Part shown: one piece after another, positions 1 to 9,313 of the stretch
Layout: the number at the start of each line of letters is the position of its first letter
How positions within the stretch are numbered: the stretch's first letter is position 1
NCBI GenBank assembly: GCA_030427485.1
Contig: JAUICG010000009.1
Location: forward strand, 1-64,000
Direction: 5' to 3'
DNA: 64,000 nucleotides
Source of the DNA: Gammaproteobacteria bacterium
GTDB taxonomy: Bacteria > Pseudomonadota > Gammaproteobacteria > Pseudomonadales > Halieaceae
Notes under the pieces: model-generated
Seen by the model: only the letters and a program-made list of their open reading frames with translations
Told to the model about the DNA's origin: nothing
Databases searched by the model: none
Position numbers and translations under genes: made by a program

Positions 1-1154
1 CTATCAAGGCGACCCGCATCATCATAGAAGTTGGTAGTGACGCCGGTGGAGTCAATCATTTGTTCCAGCTTGTCTCTGGCATCGTAGTTGAAATCCACGC
101 TGGCGTTGGGGTAGGTGATGGTGTCGGGTTTGCCGGAGTCTGTGTAGGTAAACTCGGTGACCCGGCTTTTTCGGTCCGTGGCCTTCTTCAGTTGTCCAGC
201 CGCCGTGTATTCGTAGCTGCTGTCTTCACCCTTTGGATCGGTTCTGCCGGTCACCAACCCACGGTCATCATAGATAAACTGGGTATTGGCCGTCTCCTGA
301 TCCACAAGGCTTTCCATATTGCCGCGATCATCGTAAGTCCAATCGATATTGGGGTGGCTCCCGGTTTGTGCGGTATCAGGATATCCTTTAGTGTCGTAGG
401 TGTAGTTCGTTGTGGTCAGCAGAGGGTCTGTCACTGACCTGACAAGCCCATTGGTGAAGTAAGTCGTCGTTACGGTGTTGTTGTAGTGGTCTTTTCGCGT
501 AGTCACATGATTTCGGGCATTGTAGGTAAATTTAACATTATGATCTAACGGGTCTTTGATCTGCACCAGGCGGTGATTTGCATCGTACGTGGACCTGGTC
601 TTCTTGTCATTGTCGTTGATCTGCTCCTTGAGATTGTTATCGCCATCATAAACAAAGGTGGATGTATTGCCCCGGGGGTCGGTTTGCGCGACCAAATGGC
701 CCTGACCGTCATAGGCCATGCGCACCGTATTACCCAGGGCATCCTCTATCGTCACCTTGCGACCGTCAACATCAAAATGGTAGGTCGTGCGATTCCCTAG
801 CGCATCCTCTTCCGAGGACAGAAACCCGGCGTAGTGCATTTTGTAGATTTCCGTGCCCGTATCTCTCGGAACTTTCTGTTCAATAACCCGGTCAAAGTCG
901 TTGTAGGTATTGTCCACAATTTTCACGTCAACGGGATTAGTGACTGTCAACAGTCTTTGAAACTCATCGTACTCATATGCCCAATCACCACCTTCCAGGC
1001 CATTGACAGTGACCAGATTTCCGTCGGTTTGGCCATAACTCACAGAGTGTCCGGTACTATCAGATGCCTGAGTGAGTTCATCATTTACATACCCCAAAGT
1101 CAGTACGCGTGTGAAGGCATCCGTCACCGTCTCCACCCGGCCATTGCCCGCGAG
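1..1154 (-). pseudogene. RHS/YD-repeat protein, 3' part, 5'-truncated and running off the window
   Basis: One minus-strand frame stays open from about 1154 to the left edge and encodes about 380 residues of degenerate YD repeats (for example YDDAGRLD, TYDANHRLV, YDGDNNLKEQ, YDDRGLVTGRTDP), spaced roughly 20 residues apart. This is the shell-forming part of RHS/YD-repeat proteins, which carry polymorphic toxins or surface adhesins. The C-terminal tip lies outside the window. At the N-terminal side the repeats start suddenly next to the stop codon of the MoaD-like gene. There is no signal peptide, no RHS N-terminal region and no convincing start with a ribosome site. I read it as a fragment left by recombination, or an assembly join. 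Low-level translation from an internal GTG is possible. Confidence 0.65.
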
Positions 1155-1155
1155 G

Positions 1156-1452
1156 CTAGCCGCCCGACATCGCTCCGAGTACCACGAAGGGTTCCGCGCC
1201 GGTGGCCACGGCCTCCGGCAGTAACGCGTCCGGCGCGGCGTTCGACAGGTCTTCCCCGCAGGCGAAGAAGCGCAGGTAGGCGCGGCGTTTACCGCTGCTG
1301 CGGTCGCGGGTGGTGCCGCGCAGCGTCGGGTACTCGCGCTCCAGCGCATCGAGGACCGCGCGTTGGGTCGCCGGCTGCGCCACGTCGAGAAAAACACGGC
1401 CGCTGATGCTGGCCAGTTCACGCAGTGGCGCGGGTAGAATCACTTCGATCAT
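1156..1452 (-). CDS. MoaD/ThiS-like ubiquitin-fold sulfur carrier
   Basis: A 98-residue protein of the size and pattern of MoaD/ThiS beta-grasp carriers, starting [13 protein letters not shown] and ending in the diagnostic Gly-Gly tail (VLGAMSGG). In this family the terminal glycine is adenylated by a MoeB/ThiF enzyme and turned into a thiocarboxylate. The ATG overlaps the stop of the upstream Asp-box gene (ATGA), so the two are translationally coupled. A MoeB-rhodanese gene lies divergently about 1.2 kb away and is the obvious candidate activating enzyme. There is no MoaE, ThiG or CysM gene nearby, so the sulfur acceptor is unknown and true molybdopterin synthesis is not shown. Confidence 0.85.
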   Translation of the reverse strand: MIEVILPAPLRELASISGRVFLDVAQPATQRAVLDALEREYPTLRGTTRDRSSGKRRAYLRFFACGEDLSNAAPDALLPEAVATGAEPFVVLGAMSGG

Positions 1453-2564
1453 GACAGGGTCTGGGCCTCGATCGAGAGCACTGCGGGAAAATGTTTGGCG
1501 ATGGCCTTCCACGAATCGCCGCCATCCGCCGACGCATAGACCTGCCCGCCGGTCGTGCCGAAATAAACACCGCAGGGATCGATACTGTCCACCGCCATCG
1601 CATCGCGAAGCACGTTTACATAGCAGTGGCGCTGCGGCAAACCCCTGGTGAGGGGTTCCCAATCCCGGCCACCGCTGCGGCTGCGGTACACGCGCAGCCA
1701 GCCATTCGGCGGGTAGTGTTCGGAATCGCTTTTGATCGGCACCACGTAAAGGGTTTCGGGTTCGTGACTGTTCACGGCAATGGGGAAGCCGAAGTCACTG
1801 GGCAGGTTGCCGCTGATTTCACGCCAGGTGTCGCCGCCGTCATCGGAGCGCATCACGTCCCAGTGCTTTTGCATGAACAGCACATCCGGCCGGGACGGGT
1901 GTGCGGCGAGACGATGCACACAGTGGCCCACTTCCGCTTGCGGATTCGGGATTTGCTCCGAGTACAGGCCGCGGTTGATGGCCTGCCAGCTGACGCCGTG
2001 GTCGTCGCTGCGAAATGCGCCCGCGGCGGAAATTGCCACGGTGATGCGCTCCGGTTTCTGCGGGTGCAGCAAAATGGTATGCAAGCACATCCCGCCGGCG
2101 CCCGGCATCCAGTCCGGGCCGGAGGTGTGGCGGCGCAGGCCGTCGAATTCCCGCCAGTTCATGCCCCCGTCCGTCGACTGAAACAGCGCCGCGTCCTCGA
2201 CCCCGGCGTAGACCGTATCCGGGTCCCCGGGGGAAGGTTCCAGGTGCCAGACGCGCTTGAATTCCCAGGGGCGCTGCGAACCGTCGTACCACTGGTGCGT
2301 GCCGGTTTCGCCGGAGTAGTTGAACTCGTTCCCCACCGGGTTCCAGGTGTTGCCGCCGTCATCCGAACGCTGTATGACCTGTCCAAACCAGTCGGTGACC
2401 TGTGAGGCGTAGAGACGGTTGGGGTCGGCCTGCGAACCGGCCATGTGGTAGATTTCCCAGCCACCAAACAGCGGCCCCTGGATCTTCCATTTGCTCCTGC
2501 TGGCATCCGCGTGAAGGATGAACGCACCCTTGCGAGTGCCAACCAGTAGACGTACGCTTGCCAT
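1449..2564 (-). CDS. Asp-box (BNR) beta-propeller protein, sialidase-like fold
   Basis: A 371-residue protein with at least six Asp-box repeats of the form S-x-D-x-G-x-x-W: [53 protein letters not shown]. This is the signature of sialidase/VPS10-type beta-propellers. No signal peptide is visible, so a cytoplasmic role is likely. I chose the start at 2564 ([15 protein letters not shown]) because GGAG lies six bases upstream; an in-frame ATG 75 bases further upstream adds a poorly conserved-looking tail. The gene is coupled to the MoaD-like gene by a 4-base overlap. Family knowledge: propellers of this type often sit beside MoaD/ThiS-like genes, with no established function. Sialidase activity is not supported here. 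Confidence 0.8.
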   Translation of the reverse strand: MASVRLLVGTRKGAFILHADASRSKWKIQGPLFGGWEIYHMAGSQADPNRLYASQVTDWFGQVIQRSDDGGNTWNPVGNEFNYSGETGTHQWYDGSQRPWEFKRVWHLEPSPGDPDTVYAGVEDAALFQSTDGGMNWREFDGLRRHTSGPDWMPGAGGMCLHTILLHPQKPERITVAISAAGAFRSDDHGVSWQAINRGLYSEQIPNPQAEVGHCVHRLAAHPSRPDVLFMQKHWDVMRSDDGGDTWREISGNLPSDFGFPIAVNSHEPETLYVVPIKSDSEHYPPNGWLRVYRSRSGGRDWEPLTRGLPQRHCYVNVLRDAMAVDSIDPCGVYFGTTGGQVYASADGGDSWKAIAKHFPAVLSIEAQTLS

Positions 2565-2682
2565 CACAGACTCCGGACCGCCGAGCGGGATTGTATCGAT
2601 GGAAACAGCAAGATAGTACATTGCCCGAGGGCCTGCCACAGAATTTCACCTCGCCCCGCAGAGGGTGGAAGGGAGCGTGCGG

Positions 2683-3837
2683 ATGACTGAACTCTCCAGC
2701 GAAGAAATACAGCGCTACGGCCGCCACCTCGTCATGCCAGAGGTATCGCAGGCGGGGCAGCGACAGTTGAAGCGTGCCCGGGTGTTGTGTGTCGGTGCCG
2801 GGGGACTGGGCTCCCCGCTCGCGCTCTATCTTGCGGCGGCGGGTATCGGCACGCTCGGCCTGGTCGACTTCGACACGGTAGACCTGAGCAATATGCAGCG
2901 GCAGGTGCTCTACGGCAGTGATGATATCGGCAAACCCAAACTTGCGGCGGCCGTGCAGCGGCTGCGGCAACTCAATCCCCATACCCGGGTGGTGCCCCAT
3001 GCGCTGCGCCTGGACGCCGGCAATGTGATGTCAGTCCTCGATCGTTACGACATCGTGGTCGACGGCAGTGATAATTTTGCCACGCGTTACCTGGTCAACG
3101 ATGCTGCGGTGCTGGCCGGCAAGCCCGATGTGCACGCCAGCGTGTATCGCTTCGAGGGGCAGCTCAGTGTGTTCGATGCCGCGCGCGGGCCGTGCTACAA
3201 CTGCCTGTTTTCCGAGCCGCCGCCCGCCGCCCTGGTGCCGTCCTGCGCGGAGGGCGGTGTGCTGGGTATGTTGCCGGGGATTCTCGGCTGTCTTCAGTCC
3301 CTGGAAGTGGTGAAGTTGATCCTGGGTATTGGCGAGCCGCTTGTCGGCCGCCTGCTGAGCTTCGACGGCCTGCGTGGGACTTTCCGGGAAATGCGGATAG
3401 ACAAGGATCCTGCTTGCGCAGTGTGCGGGGCCAATGCCGCGTTGACCGCGCCGCGCCGGAATATCGCCGTGCAACCGGATACCTGCGTCGCGCCCGGCGA
3501 CGACGAAGCGGCGGCCGGGATTTCTGTCATCTCCGTGGAGGAATTGGCTTTCCGCTTGCAAGGCGACCGGCGGGTGGCGCTGCTCGACGTGCGCGACCCC
3601 GCGGAAATCTCGATCGCCGGGATCGCCGGTGCGATCGCGATCCCGCTTGCCGAACTGGCCGCGCGCATCGGGGAACTCGATCCGGCCACCGCGTATGTCG
3701 TCACCTGCCATCGCGGTGGTCGCGGGCTGCGAGCGTGCGCGCTGTTGCGCGAGGCCGGCTTCGAACAGGTGTGGAACCTGCAGGGCGGTGTCGATGCCTG
3801 GGCGCAGCGTATCGACCCGACGATGCCGCGCTACTGA
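2683..3837 (+). CDS. moeB: MoeB/ThiF-type adenylyltransferase with C-terminal rhodanese domain
   Basis: A 384-residue E1-like enzyme that adenylates the C-terminal glycine of a MoaD/ThiS-type carrier and, through its rhodanese domain, can supply sulfur. The nucleotide loop GAGGLGSP is near residue 38. Zinc ligands are C171/C174 and C245/C248. The conserved Cys in PSCAEGG is at 188. The rhodanese domain occupies about 283-384, with active-site loop CHRGGR starting at C342. The start at 2683 has GGAG seven bases upstream; an in-frame start 18 bases earlier is possible. The gene is divergent from the Asp-box/MoaD-like pair, with about 118 bases between starts. Confidence 0.92.
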   Translation: MTELSSEEIQRYGRHLVMPEVSQAGQRQLKRARVLCVGAGGLGSPLALYLAAAGIGTLGLVDFDTVDLSNMQRQVLYGSDDIGKPKLAAAVQRLRQLNPHTRVVPHALRLDAGNVMSVLDRYDIVVDGSDNFATRYLVNDAAVLAGKPDVHASVYRFEGQLSVFDAARGPCYNCLFSEPPPAALVPSCAEGGVLGMLPGILGCLQSLEVVKLILGIGEPLVGRLLSFDGLRGTFREMRIDKDPACAVCGANAALTAPRRNIAVQPDTCVAPGDDEAAAGISVISVEELAFRLQGDRRVALLDVRDPAEISIAGIAGAIAIPLAELAARIGELDPATAYVVTCHRGGRGLRACALLREAGFEQVWNLQGGVDAWAQRIDPTMPRY

Positions 3838-3852
3838 GTCTCTGCTCTCGTC

Positions 3853-4338
3853 CTATTGCGCCTGCTCGGTAGTCTGTTGCTGCAATACCTGAATACGTTC
3901 AGATTCCGCCTTGATCATGGCCTGCAATTCGCCGATGTTTTCCTGCACCCGCGAGACCCCCAGTTGCGCACCCTCGGCCATCAGTTGCGGCATTGTGTGT
4001 ACAACCTTCTGGCCCACCTCGCTGGCGTAGAATGCGTTGATCTGCTGCAACTCGTCCAGCGTGAACACATCTGCGTAGGCCTGCGCCATTTCCTGCTTCA
4101 GGCTGTCGTAACCCGTGTACTTGTTGAAAAACGCCTGCATCACGCCTTTATAGGGAGCAAGCGCAGGATTCTGCTGCAGTTGTACCTGGAGCATCTGGGA
4201 CATCGATTGCTCCAGCGCGGCTTCCGTGCCCATGGTCTGTAGCAGAAGCTCCGCCTCTTTCAGCGATGCGTCATCGGCGACAGCCAGTGTCGCTGTGGTC
4301 AGGGTGGCCGCGAGTAGGGCGCTTTTCAACAGGTTCAT
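3853..4338 (-). CDS. DUF2059 exported protein
   Basis: A 161-residue protein with a Sec signal peptide (hydrophobic stretch ending ...LAVADD at about residue 23) followed by a helical DUF2059 domain, recognisable from the Y-x-x-x-FT-x-x-E pattern (YADVFTLDELQQINAFY) and FYASEVGQKV. The function of DUF2059 proteins is unknown; a periplasmic location is likely. AAGG lies a few bases ahead of the ATG. The gene converges with the moeB-like gene (15-base gap), and a sigma-70-like promoter is visible about 90 bases upstream of the start. Confidence 0.85.
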   Translation of the reverse strand: MNLLKSALLAATLTTATLAVADDASLKEAELLLQTMGTEAALEQSMSQMLQVQLQQNPALAPYKGVMQAFFNKYTGYDSLKQEMAQAYADVFTLDELQQINAFYASEVGQKVVHTMPQLMAEGAQLGVSRVQENIGELQAMIKAESERIQVLQQQTTEQAQ

Positions 4339-4429
4339 GGCATTTCCTTATTCTGTGGTGGTCAGGCGTGACGGCAGGCGTGTGAGTGGCCGTGCCTCGC
4401 GGCAGGTTGCATTCCCGCCGCCACAGTCC

Positions 4430-4458
4430 GTTATACAGTATCGGTGCCGCTGCGTGAA
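4430..4458 (-). promoter_or_regulatory. Candidate sigma-70 promoter for the DUF2059 gene
   Basis: Read on the minus strand: TTCACG (-35), a 17-base spacer, then TATAAC (-10), about 92 bases before the DUF2059 start. Matches to consensus are 4/6 and 5/6. Seen by eye only. Confidence 0.4.
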
Positions 4459-4620
4459 CTGAAAACTCGCAGCGCTTGTAGCATGGGGTCAACTATCCAT
4501 GTGGCCACAAATCGCGAGACAATAATCCCTGTCATTCGATCCGCGTTGAAGATATGGTATAAGAGCACATTTTCACAATGTATAGCCCCTGCGCGAAACT
4601 GTTTTGAAACCCGGAAAACC

Positions 4621-6219
4621 ATGGACAGCGTGATCATACTGGCCGCCTTCGGCTGCGGATTTGCCGCCCGGCAAATTGGACAACCGCCGCTGGTCGGCTA
4701 TTTGGTCGCGGGGTTCGGACTGGGCCTGGCGGGATTCGAATCCTCGGCGCTCATCGAGTCCATCGCCAATATCGGCATTTCGCTGATGTTGTTCATTATC
4801 GGGCTGAAACTGGACCTGGGCAGCCTGTTGCGGCCCGAGATCTATCGCTCGACGTTTGAGAATCTGGCGAGTTTCGGGCTGGTGACCTTCGGGTTTCTCC
4901 TGGTTCTGGGTGTGCTGGGCCTGCCGCTGGTCGCGGATGTCAGTATGCAGCACGCCGCGCTGGTGGCGTTTGCCCTCAGTTTCAGTTCGACGGTATGCGC
5001 GGTCGCCATCCTCGAAGACCGCGGCGAGTTCCGCGTGCGCCACGGCCAGATTGCGGTGGGCATTCTCATTGTCCAGGACATCATCGCAGTGCTGTTCCTG
5101 ACTGCTTCCACCGGCAAAATTCCCTCGCTGTGGGCGCTGCTATTGCCCCTGTTGTTTTTTGCGCGCCCGCTGGCCAGCTACGTGTTGCGGGCCAGCGGCC
5201 ACGATGAGGTTCTGATACTGGCGGGCATCATCATCACGTTTGCGGGCAGCACCCTGTTTGAGCTGGTGGGGATGAAAGCCGATCTCGGGGCGCTGGTGAT
5301 GGGTATGCTGGTCAGTGGCGACAGGAAAGCGGGCGAGCTGGCTAAATCGATGATCAGTTTCAAGGATATATTCCTGATCGGCTTCTTCCTGAATATCGGG
5401 CTTGCGGCGCACCCGACGCTGGGGATGCTGGGTATCGCACTGCTGCTGTGCCTGTTACTGCCGCTGAAGGGCATGCTGTTTTTCTTCCTGCTCGCGCGCT
5501 ACAAACTGCGCGCCAGGACGGCCCTGCTGGCGTCTCTGGCGCTGACCCAGTTCAGCGAGTTCGGGCTGATCGTCGCCGCCCTCAGCGTCAAGGAGGGTTG
5601 GCTCAGCGAGGACTGGATGGCCATCCTGGCACTGGCGGTGGCGCTGTCTTTCGTGATGTCCACGCTGCTGAACAGCCGCTCGCACACCCTGTACAGCAGG
5701 TTCAAGCGGACACTGAAGCGATTTGAATCCCTGGCGTCTGCCGAAGACAGCCCGGAAAGTCCCGCCAGGAATGTGGAGGTGTTGATTATCGGTATGGGCC
5801 GGGTGGGTTCGGGCGCCTACGATACGATCGAATCCCAATACCATTTGCGGGTGTGCGGCGTGGATACCGACAAGAGCAAAATGAGCCAGCACAATGCGGC
5901 CGGCCGCCGCGTGATCTACGGTGACGCCGAGGATGCGGATTTCTGGGAGGGCTTGCAGGCGACAGATTACAAGCTGGTGATGTTCACGATGCCGTCGCTG
6001 TCGGAAATGGTGGATGCCGTGCAGCAACTGCGCAACTCGGGGTACGCCGGCAAGGTGGCGGCGGTCGCCAAATACGAGGATGAGAGAGTCAAGATGAGAG
6101 CCGCCGGCGCCGACGTGGTGTTCAACTATTACGCGGAAGCGGGCGCGGGTTTTGCCGAGCATGCGCTGTCCAACATGCTGGATATCCTGCCGGAGAAGCC
6201 CGCGAGCGCTGCGCATTGA
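4621..6219 (+). CDS. Monovalent cation:proton antiporter-2 (CPA2/KefB type) with TrkA-N domain
   Basis: A 532-residue inner-membrane antiporter. Residues 1 to about 385 hold the hydrophobic Na+/H+ exchanger domain (about 12 membrane segments, with ALSFSSTVCAV and GALVMGMLVSGD). After a short linker comes a TrkA-N/RCK nucleotide-binding domain starting VLIIGMGRVGSG (near residue 383), where NAD(H) or other ligands normally gate such transporters. The architecture fits KefB/KefC/YbaL-like exchangers of K+ or Na+ for H+. No KefF/KefG ancillary gene is adjacent. I chose the start at 4621; in-frame upstream sequence to 4444 reads as non-membrane, unconserved residues. Confidence 0.9.
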   Translation: MDSVIILAAFGCGFAARQIGQPPLVGYLVAGFGLGLAGFESSALIESIANIGISLMLFIIGLKLDLGSLLRPEIYRSTFENLASFGLVTFGFLLVLGVLGLPLVADVSMQHAALVAFALSFSSTVCAVAILEDRGEFRVRHGQIAVGILIVQDIIAVLFLTASTGKIPSLWALLLPLLFFARPLASYVLRASGHDEVLILAGIIITFAGSTLFELVGMKADLGALVMGMLVSGDRKAGELAKSMISFKDIFLIGFFLNIGLAAHPTLGMLGIALLLCLLLPLKGMLFFFLLARYKLRARTALLASLALTQFSEFGLIVAALSVKEGWLSEDWMAILALAVALSFVMSTLLNSRSHTLYSRFKRTLKRFESLASAEDSPESPARNVEVLIIGMGRVGSGAYDTIESQYHLRVCGVDTDKSKMSQHNAAGRRVIYGDAEDADFWEGLQATDYKLVMFTMPSLSEMVDAVQQLRNSGYAGKVAAVAKYEDERVKMRAAGADVVFNYYAEAGAGFAEHALSNMLDILPEKPASAAH

Positions 6220-6285
6220 CCCGCCATCATCGCCAGGCGCGCCGCGCGGGAACCCGCCAGCGACATAGCATTGCCGCCAGCGCTT

Positions 6286-6298
6286 GGGCATAATGCCC
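6286..6298. promoter_or_regulatory. Perfect palindrome over a possible -10 upstream of gspA
   Basis: GGGCAT-A-ATGCCC, a 6+1+6 perfect inverted repeat, lies 37 bases before the gspA start and contains CATAAT, a 5/6 match to a -10 element. It could be an operator overlapping a promoter, or chance. No convincing -35 is seen. Confidence 0.3.
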
Positions 6299-6335
6299 GC
6301 TGGTTCAGACGCACAGGCCAGCAGCGCGCGATTGC

Positions 6336-8096
6336 ATGTACTACCAATACTTCGGACTGACGGAAGCACCATTTTCCATTGCGGTTAACCCCCGCTACCT
6401 GTTCATGAGTGCGCGCCACCGGGATGCGCTGGCGCACCTGCTCTACGGGGTGGGTGCCGGCGGCGGCTTTATACTCCTCACCGGTGAGGTAGGGACGGGC
6501 AAGACCACTATCAACCGCTGCCTGCTGGAGCAGCTGCCGTCCGATACGGACGTGGCGATTATTCTCAATCCGGCGCTGAATGCGATGGAACTGCTGGCCA
6601 GCGTCTGCGACGAGCTGGGTATTGCCTACGATCACTACAATCACACCCTTAAATCGCTGACGGATAACCTGCACAGTTTTTTGTTGGAGAATCACAGCCG
6701 CGGTCGCAAAACCGTACTGCTCATCGACGAGGCACAGCACCTGGATTTTGACGTGCTGGAGCAGATTCGGCTGCTCACCAACCTGGAGACCAATAACGAG
6801 AAGCTGTTGCAGATTATCCTGATCGGGCAGCCCGAACTGGCGCAAATGCTGGCCCGCCCTGAACTGCGCCAATTGAACCAGCGCATTACGGCGCGCTACA
6901 ACCTGGACCCGCTCAATCTTGACGAAACCAGCGCCTATATCCAGCACCGTTTGCAGGTGGCGGGCATGAGTCCGGAGCGTGTCGTGTTCACACCCGGCGT
7001 AGTGCGGGGAATCTTCAAGGCGACCCGGGGTATTCCGCGGGTGATCAATGTCCTCTGTGACCGCATGTTGCTCGGTGCCTACGGACGCAATACCTCGCAG
7101 GTGGACCACGCAATGCTGCAGGTGGCGATGCGCGAGGTGCTGGGTGAACAGGAAGCCGATACGCCGGTATGGCGGTGGCTGGCGATAGGCGTCGGGGTGC
7201 TGCTCCTGGTCTGGGCCGGTGGATGGCTGTTGGGCAAGTACAGCGGGACGCTGGAGACCGGTCCTGTGGCGGTGGTAGAGATGGCGGCAACGCCAGACAC
7301 TGCCCCGGAGTCGGCAGCTGCGCCGGACGTTACGCCAGACACCGGCCTACCGCCGCTAGCCGTGGAGACACAACTCGCAGCCTCTGATCCGCCAGCGGTC
7401 CACGGGGAACAGGCGCTCCCTGAACCGGCCGCGGCCACCGATGCGCCGGCGCTGCCGGAGACCGTCGCTATTGCCGATGCGATGCTGGCGCCGAACGATA
7501 GCCTCGCCAGGCTGTGGGAGCTGAATTCCGATCAGCCAGTGCCGCCATTTCCCTGCCAGCTGGACGTGCAACACGGCCTGGCCTGCGTGGAAGGGGAGGT
7601 CTGGACCTGGGATGAACTGGCGGCGTTTAACAGGCCGATGTCGTTGGAGGCGATTACGCCCGAGCGATTTTCTGCCGAGGTATTGCTTCTCGGAATCGAC
7701 GGTTCACGGGCCTGGGTGTGGACTGCGTCCGGCGTGGCCCAGGTGAGCCTGGCGGAGCTCGCGCCTTACTGGACAGGGCGTTATCGTTTCCTGTGGCGAC
7801 CGCCGCAGGGTTTTGGCAAACCGCTGGTGATATGGGAGGAAAGTGCAGTTGTTACAGCAGTGGCGCAGCTTTTTGCGCAGCTGGACAGCCAGCCCAGGCC
7901 TCTGGCTGACCGGCATTTCAACCGCGCACTCGAACAGCGGGTGCGCCTGTTCCAGCAGCGCAACGCACTGGTCGACGACGGCGTGGTAGGGGTGCAGACT
8001 CTGCTCAAACTCAACGAACAATTGGGCGTGGATGTGACTGCGGCCGCGGCGCGACAGCAACTGCAGGCGGACTCGGCACAGCAGGTGATCGAATGA
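6336..8096 (+). CDS. gspA: GspA/ExeA-type AAA ATPase with periplasmic peptidoglycan-binding domain
   Basis: A 586-residue protein starting MYYQYFGLTEAPFSI, the typical ExeA N terminus. Walker A GEVGTGKTT is at about 50-58 and Walker B LLIDEAQ at about 128-134. A single membrane segment at about 275-297 separates the cytoplasmic ATPase from an Ala/Pro/Glu-rich linker and a C-terminal domain. The end (ALEQRVRLFQQRNALVDDG...GVQTLLKLNEQLG) matches a PG_binding_1 motif. Family role: with GspB it remodels or anchors to peptidoglycan so that the type II secretion secretin can assemble. gspB follows directly. No other gsp genes are in the window. Confidence 0.92.
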   Translation: MYYQYFGLTEAPFSIAVNPRYLFMSARHRDALAHLLYGVGAGGGFILLTGEVGTGKTTINRCLLEQLPSDTDVAIILNPALNAMELLASVCDELGIAYDHYNHTLKSLTDNLHSFLLENHSRGRKTVLLIDEAQHLDFDVLEQIRLLTNLETNNEKLLQIILIGQPELAQMLARPELRQLNQRITARYNLDPLNLDETSAYIQHRLQVAGMSPERVVFTPGVVRGIFKATRGIPRVINVLCDRMLLGAYGRNTSQVDHAMLQVAMREVLGEQEADTPVWRWLAIGVGVLLLVWAGGWLLGKYSGTLETGPVAVVEMAATPDTAPESAAAPDVTPDTGLPPLAVETQLAASDPPAVHGEQALPEPAAATDAPALPETVAIADAMLAPNDSLARLWELNSDQPVPPFPCQLDVQHGLACVEGEVWTWDELAAFNRPMSLEAITPERFSAEVLLLGIDGSRAWVWTASGVAQVSLAELAPYWTGRYRFLWRPPQGFGKPLVIWEESAVVTAVAQLFAQLDSQPRPLADRHFNRALEQRVRLFQQRNALVDDGVVGVQTLLKLNEQLGVDVTAAAARQQLQADSAQQVIE

Positions 8097-8136
8097 GCCG
8101 ACGCCACCCGGTACCCATCCGAAAAGAGATTTGCCC

Positions 8137-9081
8137 GTGTCCTTGATCCTGGATGCCCTCAACCGCTCGCGGGCGGACAGCAATCCTGTCCCCGGACTGG
8201 CGACCTATCACCCGGTAGAACAGGTATCCGTCAACCGGCGCCAGTACCTGCTATGGGTGGCGCTGTCAGTTGCCGTGGTCATCATCGCCTGGCTTTTCCT
8301 GGAGCGCTACAGCGCGCCCAGGGGCCCGGCTGTCGAGATCGATGTCCGGGCGGCCGGTCACGCCACCGGTCCCGATGCGGTGAGCGCGCCCGCGGGCCCC
8401 TCCGATATACCCGAGCGCGGCGCGGCGGGTCAACAAATGCCAGTGGAAAGTGTGCAAGGCGCAGCGATAGTGGTGGAAACTGCCGACGCTGCGGCCGTCC
8501 GCCAGGAGGCGCCAGCTGCGCAGGCAGACACCGAAGTGGAAATGGCGCGGGCACCGGATGCAGTTCCCGACGCGGCGACCATCGGGGGGACGTACGCCGA
8601 TACCCCCGTGTCCGCAAACGACTCACTGCCCGTGAGTGAGCCATCGGGAGGTGATGCCGTGGCGGAGCTCTACCGGAATCCGCCCAGGGATCCGGCGATT
8701 CCCAAACCGAAGCCGCGGCAGGCCGCCGCACCCGCTGCAGCGGGACAAGGCGGCGCGGACACCTCCCTGGATGTGGACCAGATGCTTCGCATGGCCCGCG
8801 AAGAAGTCAGGAACGCCGGCCTGGTGGATATCTCGGTGCCGTTTCTCAGCGAGTTGTCGCAGCAAATCAAGGACGGTATCCCCACTATCTACTATCTTCG
8901 CCACGACTATTCCAGTGATGCCTCACGCTCCACCGTGGTGTTGAACAGCAAGACCTTGAGCGTGGGCGACAGTGCGGCAGCGGGTATGAAGGTGGAGGAG
9001 ATTCTGCCCGATTCGGTGGTGCTGAACTACCAGGGTACGCAGTTTCGGCTACGGGCGCTGAATAGCTGGATTAATCTGTAA
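8137..9081 (+). CDS. gspB: GspB/ExeB-type secretin-assembly protein
   Basis: A 314-residue bitopic protein. The N terminus MSLILDALNRSRAD is the classic GspB opening and favours the GTG at 8137 over the TTG at 8131; the purine-rich AAAAGAGA upstream also fits 8137. A membrane segment (about residues 31-48, LLWVALSVAVVIIAWLFL) is followed by a long low-complexity Ala/Pro/Asp linker. The C-terminal domain (about 205-314, ending RLRALNSWINL) is the T2SSB periplasmic domain. It sits 40 bases after gspA and very likely acts with it in type II secretin placement. A fold-back repeat element follows the stop. Confidence 0.9.
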   Translation: MSLILDALNRSRADSNPVPGLATYHPVEQVSVNRRQYLLWVALSVAVVIIAWLFLERYSAPRGPAVEIDVRAAGHATGPDAVSAPAGPSDIPERGAAGQQMPVESVQGAAIVVETADAAAVRQEAPAAQADTEVEMARAPDAVPDAATIGGTYADTPVSANDSLPVSEPSGGDAVAELYRNPPRDPAIPKPKPRQAAAPAAAGQGGADTSLDVDQMLRMAREEVRNAGLVDISVPFLSELSQQIKDGIPTIYYLRHDYSSDASRSTVVLNSKTLSVGDSAAAGMKVEEILPDSVVLNYQGTQFRLRALNSWINL

Positions 9082-9118
9082 TTTTCCGATTTGCTTCTTT
9101 TCTATATGCTTCGTTGGC

Positions 9119-9252
9119 GGAAAGCGAGGCATGCACCTGTCATTGGGACACGCCAAAAAGCGCACATCCATGTGCAGGCGCGGCCGGCCAGGCTCGGGTG
9201 GCGACGTCCTGTCGCCACACGGTCCCAATGACAGGTGCATGCCCCGCTTTCC
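9119..9252. repeat. Fold-back element, copy A (locus-specific arms, conserved core)
   Basis: Two 30-base arms (9119-9148 and 9223-9252) are inverted copies of each other with one mismatch. They enclose a 74-base core at 9149-9222, which read on the minus strand begins CCGTGTGGCGACAGGACGTC. The core holds two nested hairpins: GTGGCGAC/GTCGCCAC and GCACAT-GG-ATGTGC. The core is shared with copies at 15446 and 53765, but here a GC-rich GGCCGGCC block lies between the two hairpins instead of after them. The element fills most of the gap between the convergent gspB and phosphatase genes, so it may end transcription from both sides. There is no T-run. Confidence 0.85.
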
Positions 9253-9313
9253 TGAAATCGAGGTATAAACAAGTGTTCGCTTGTCGCAAACACGGAATTT
9301 ATTCCGCACAGCT

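Noticed and set aside
1449-2564. Sialidase gene
   Set aside because: Only the Asp-box repeats are shared; there is no signal peptide or recognisable sialidase catalytic set.
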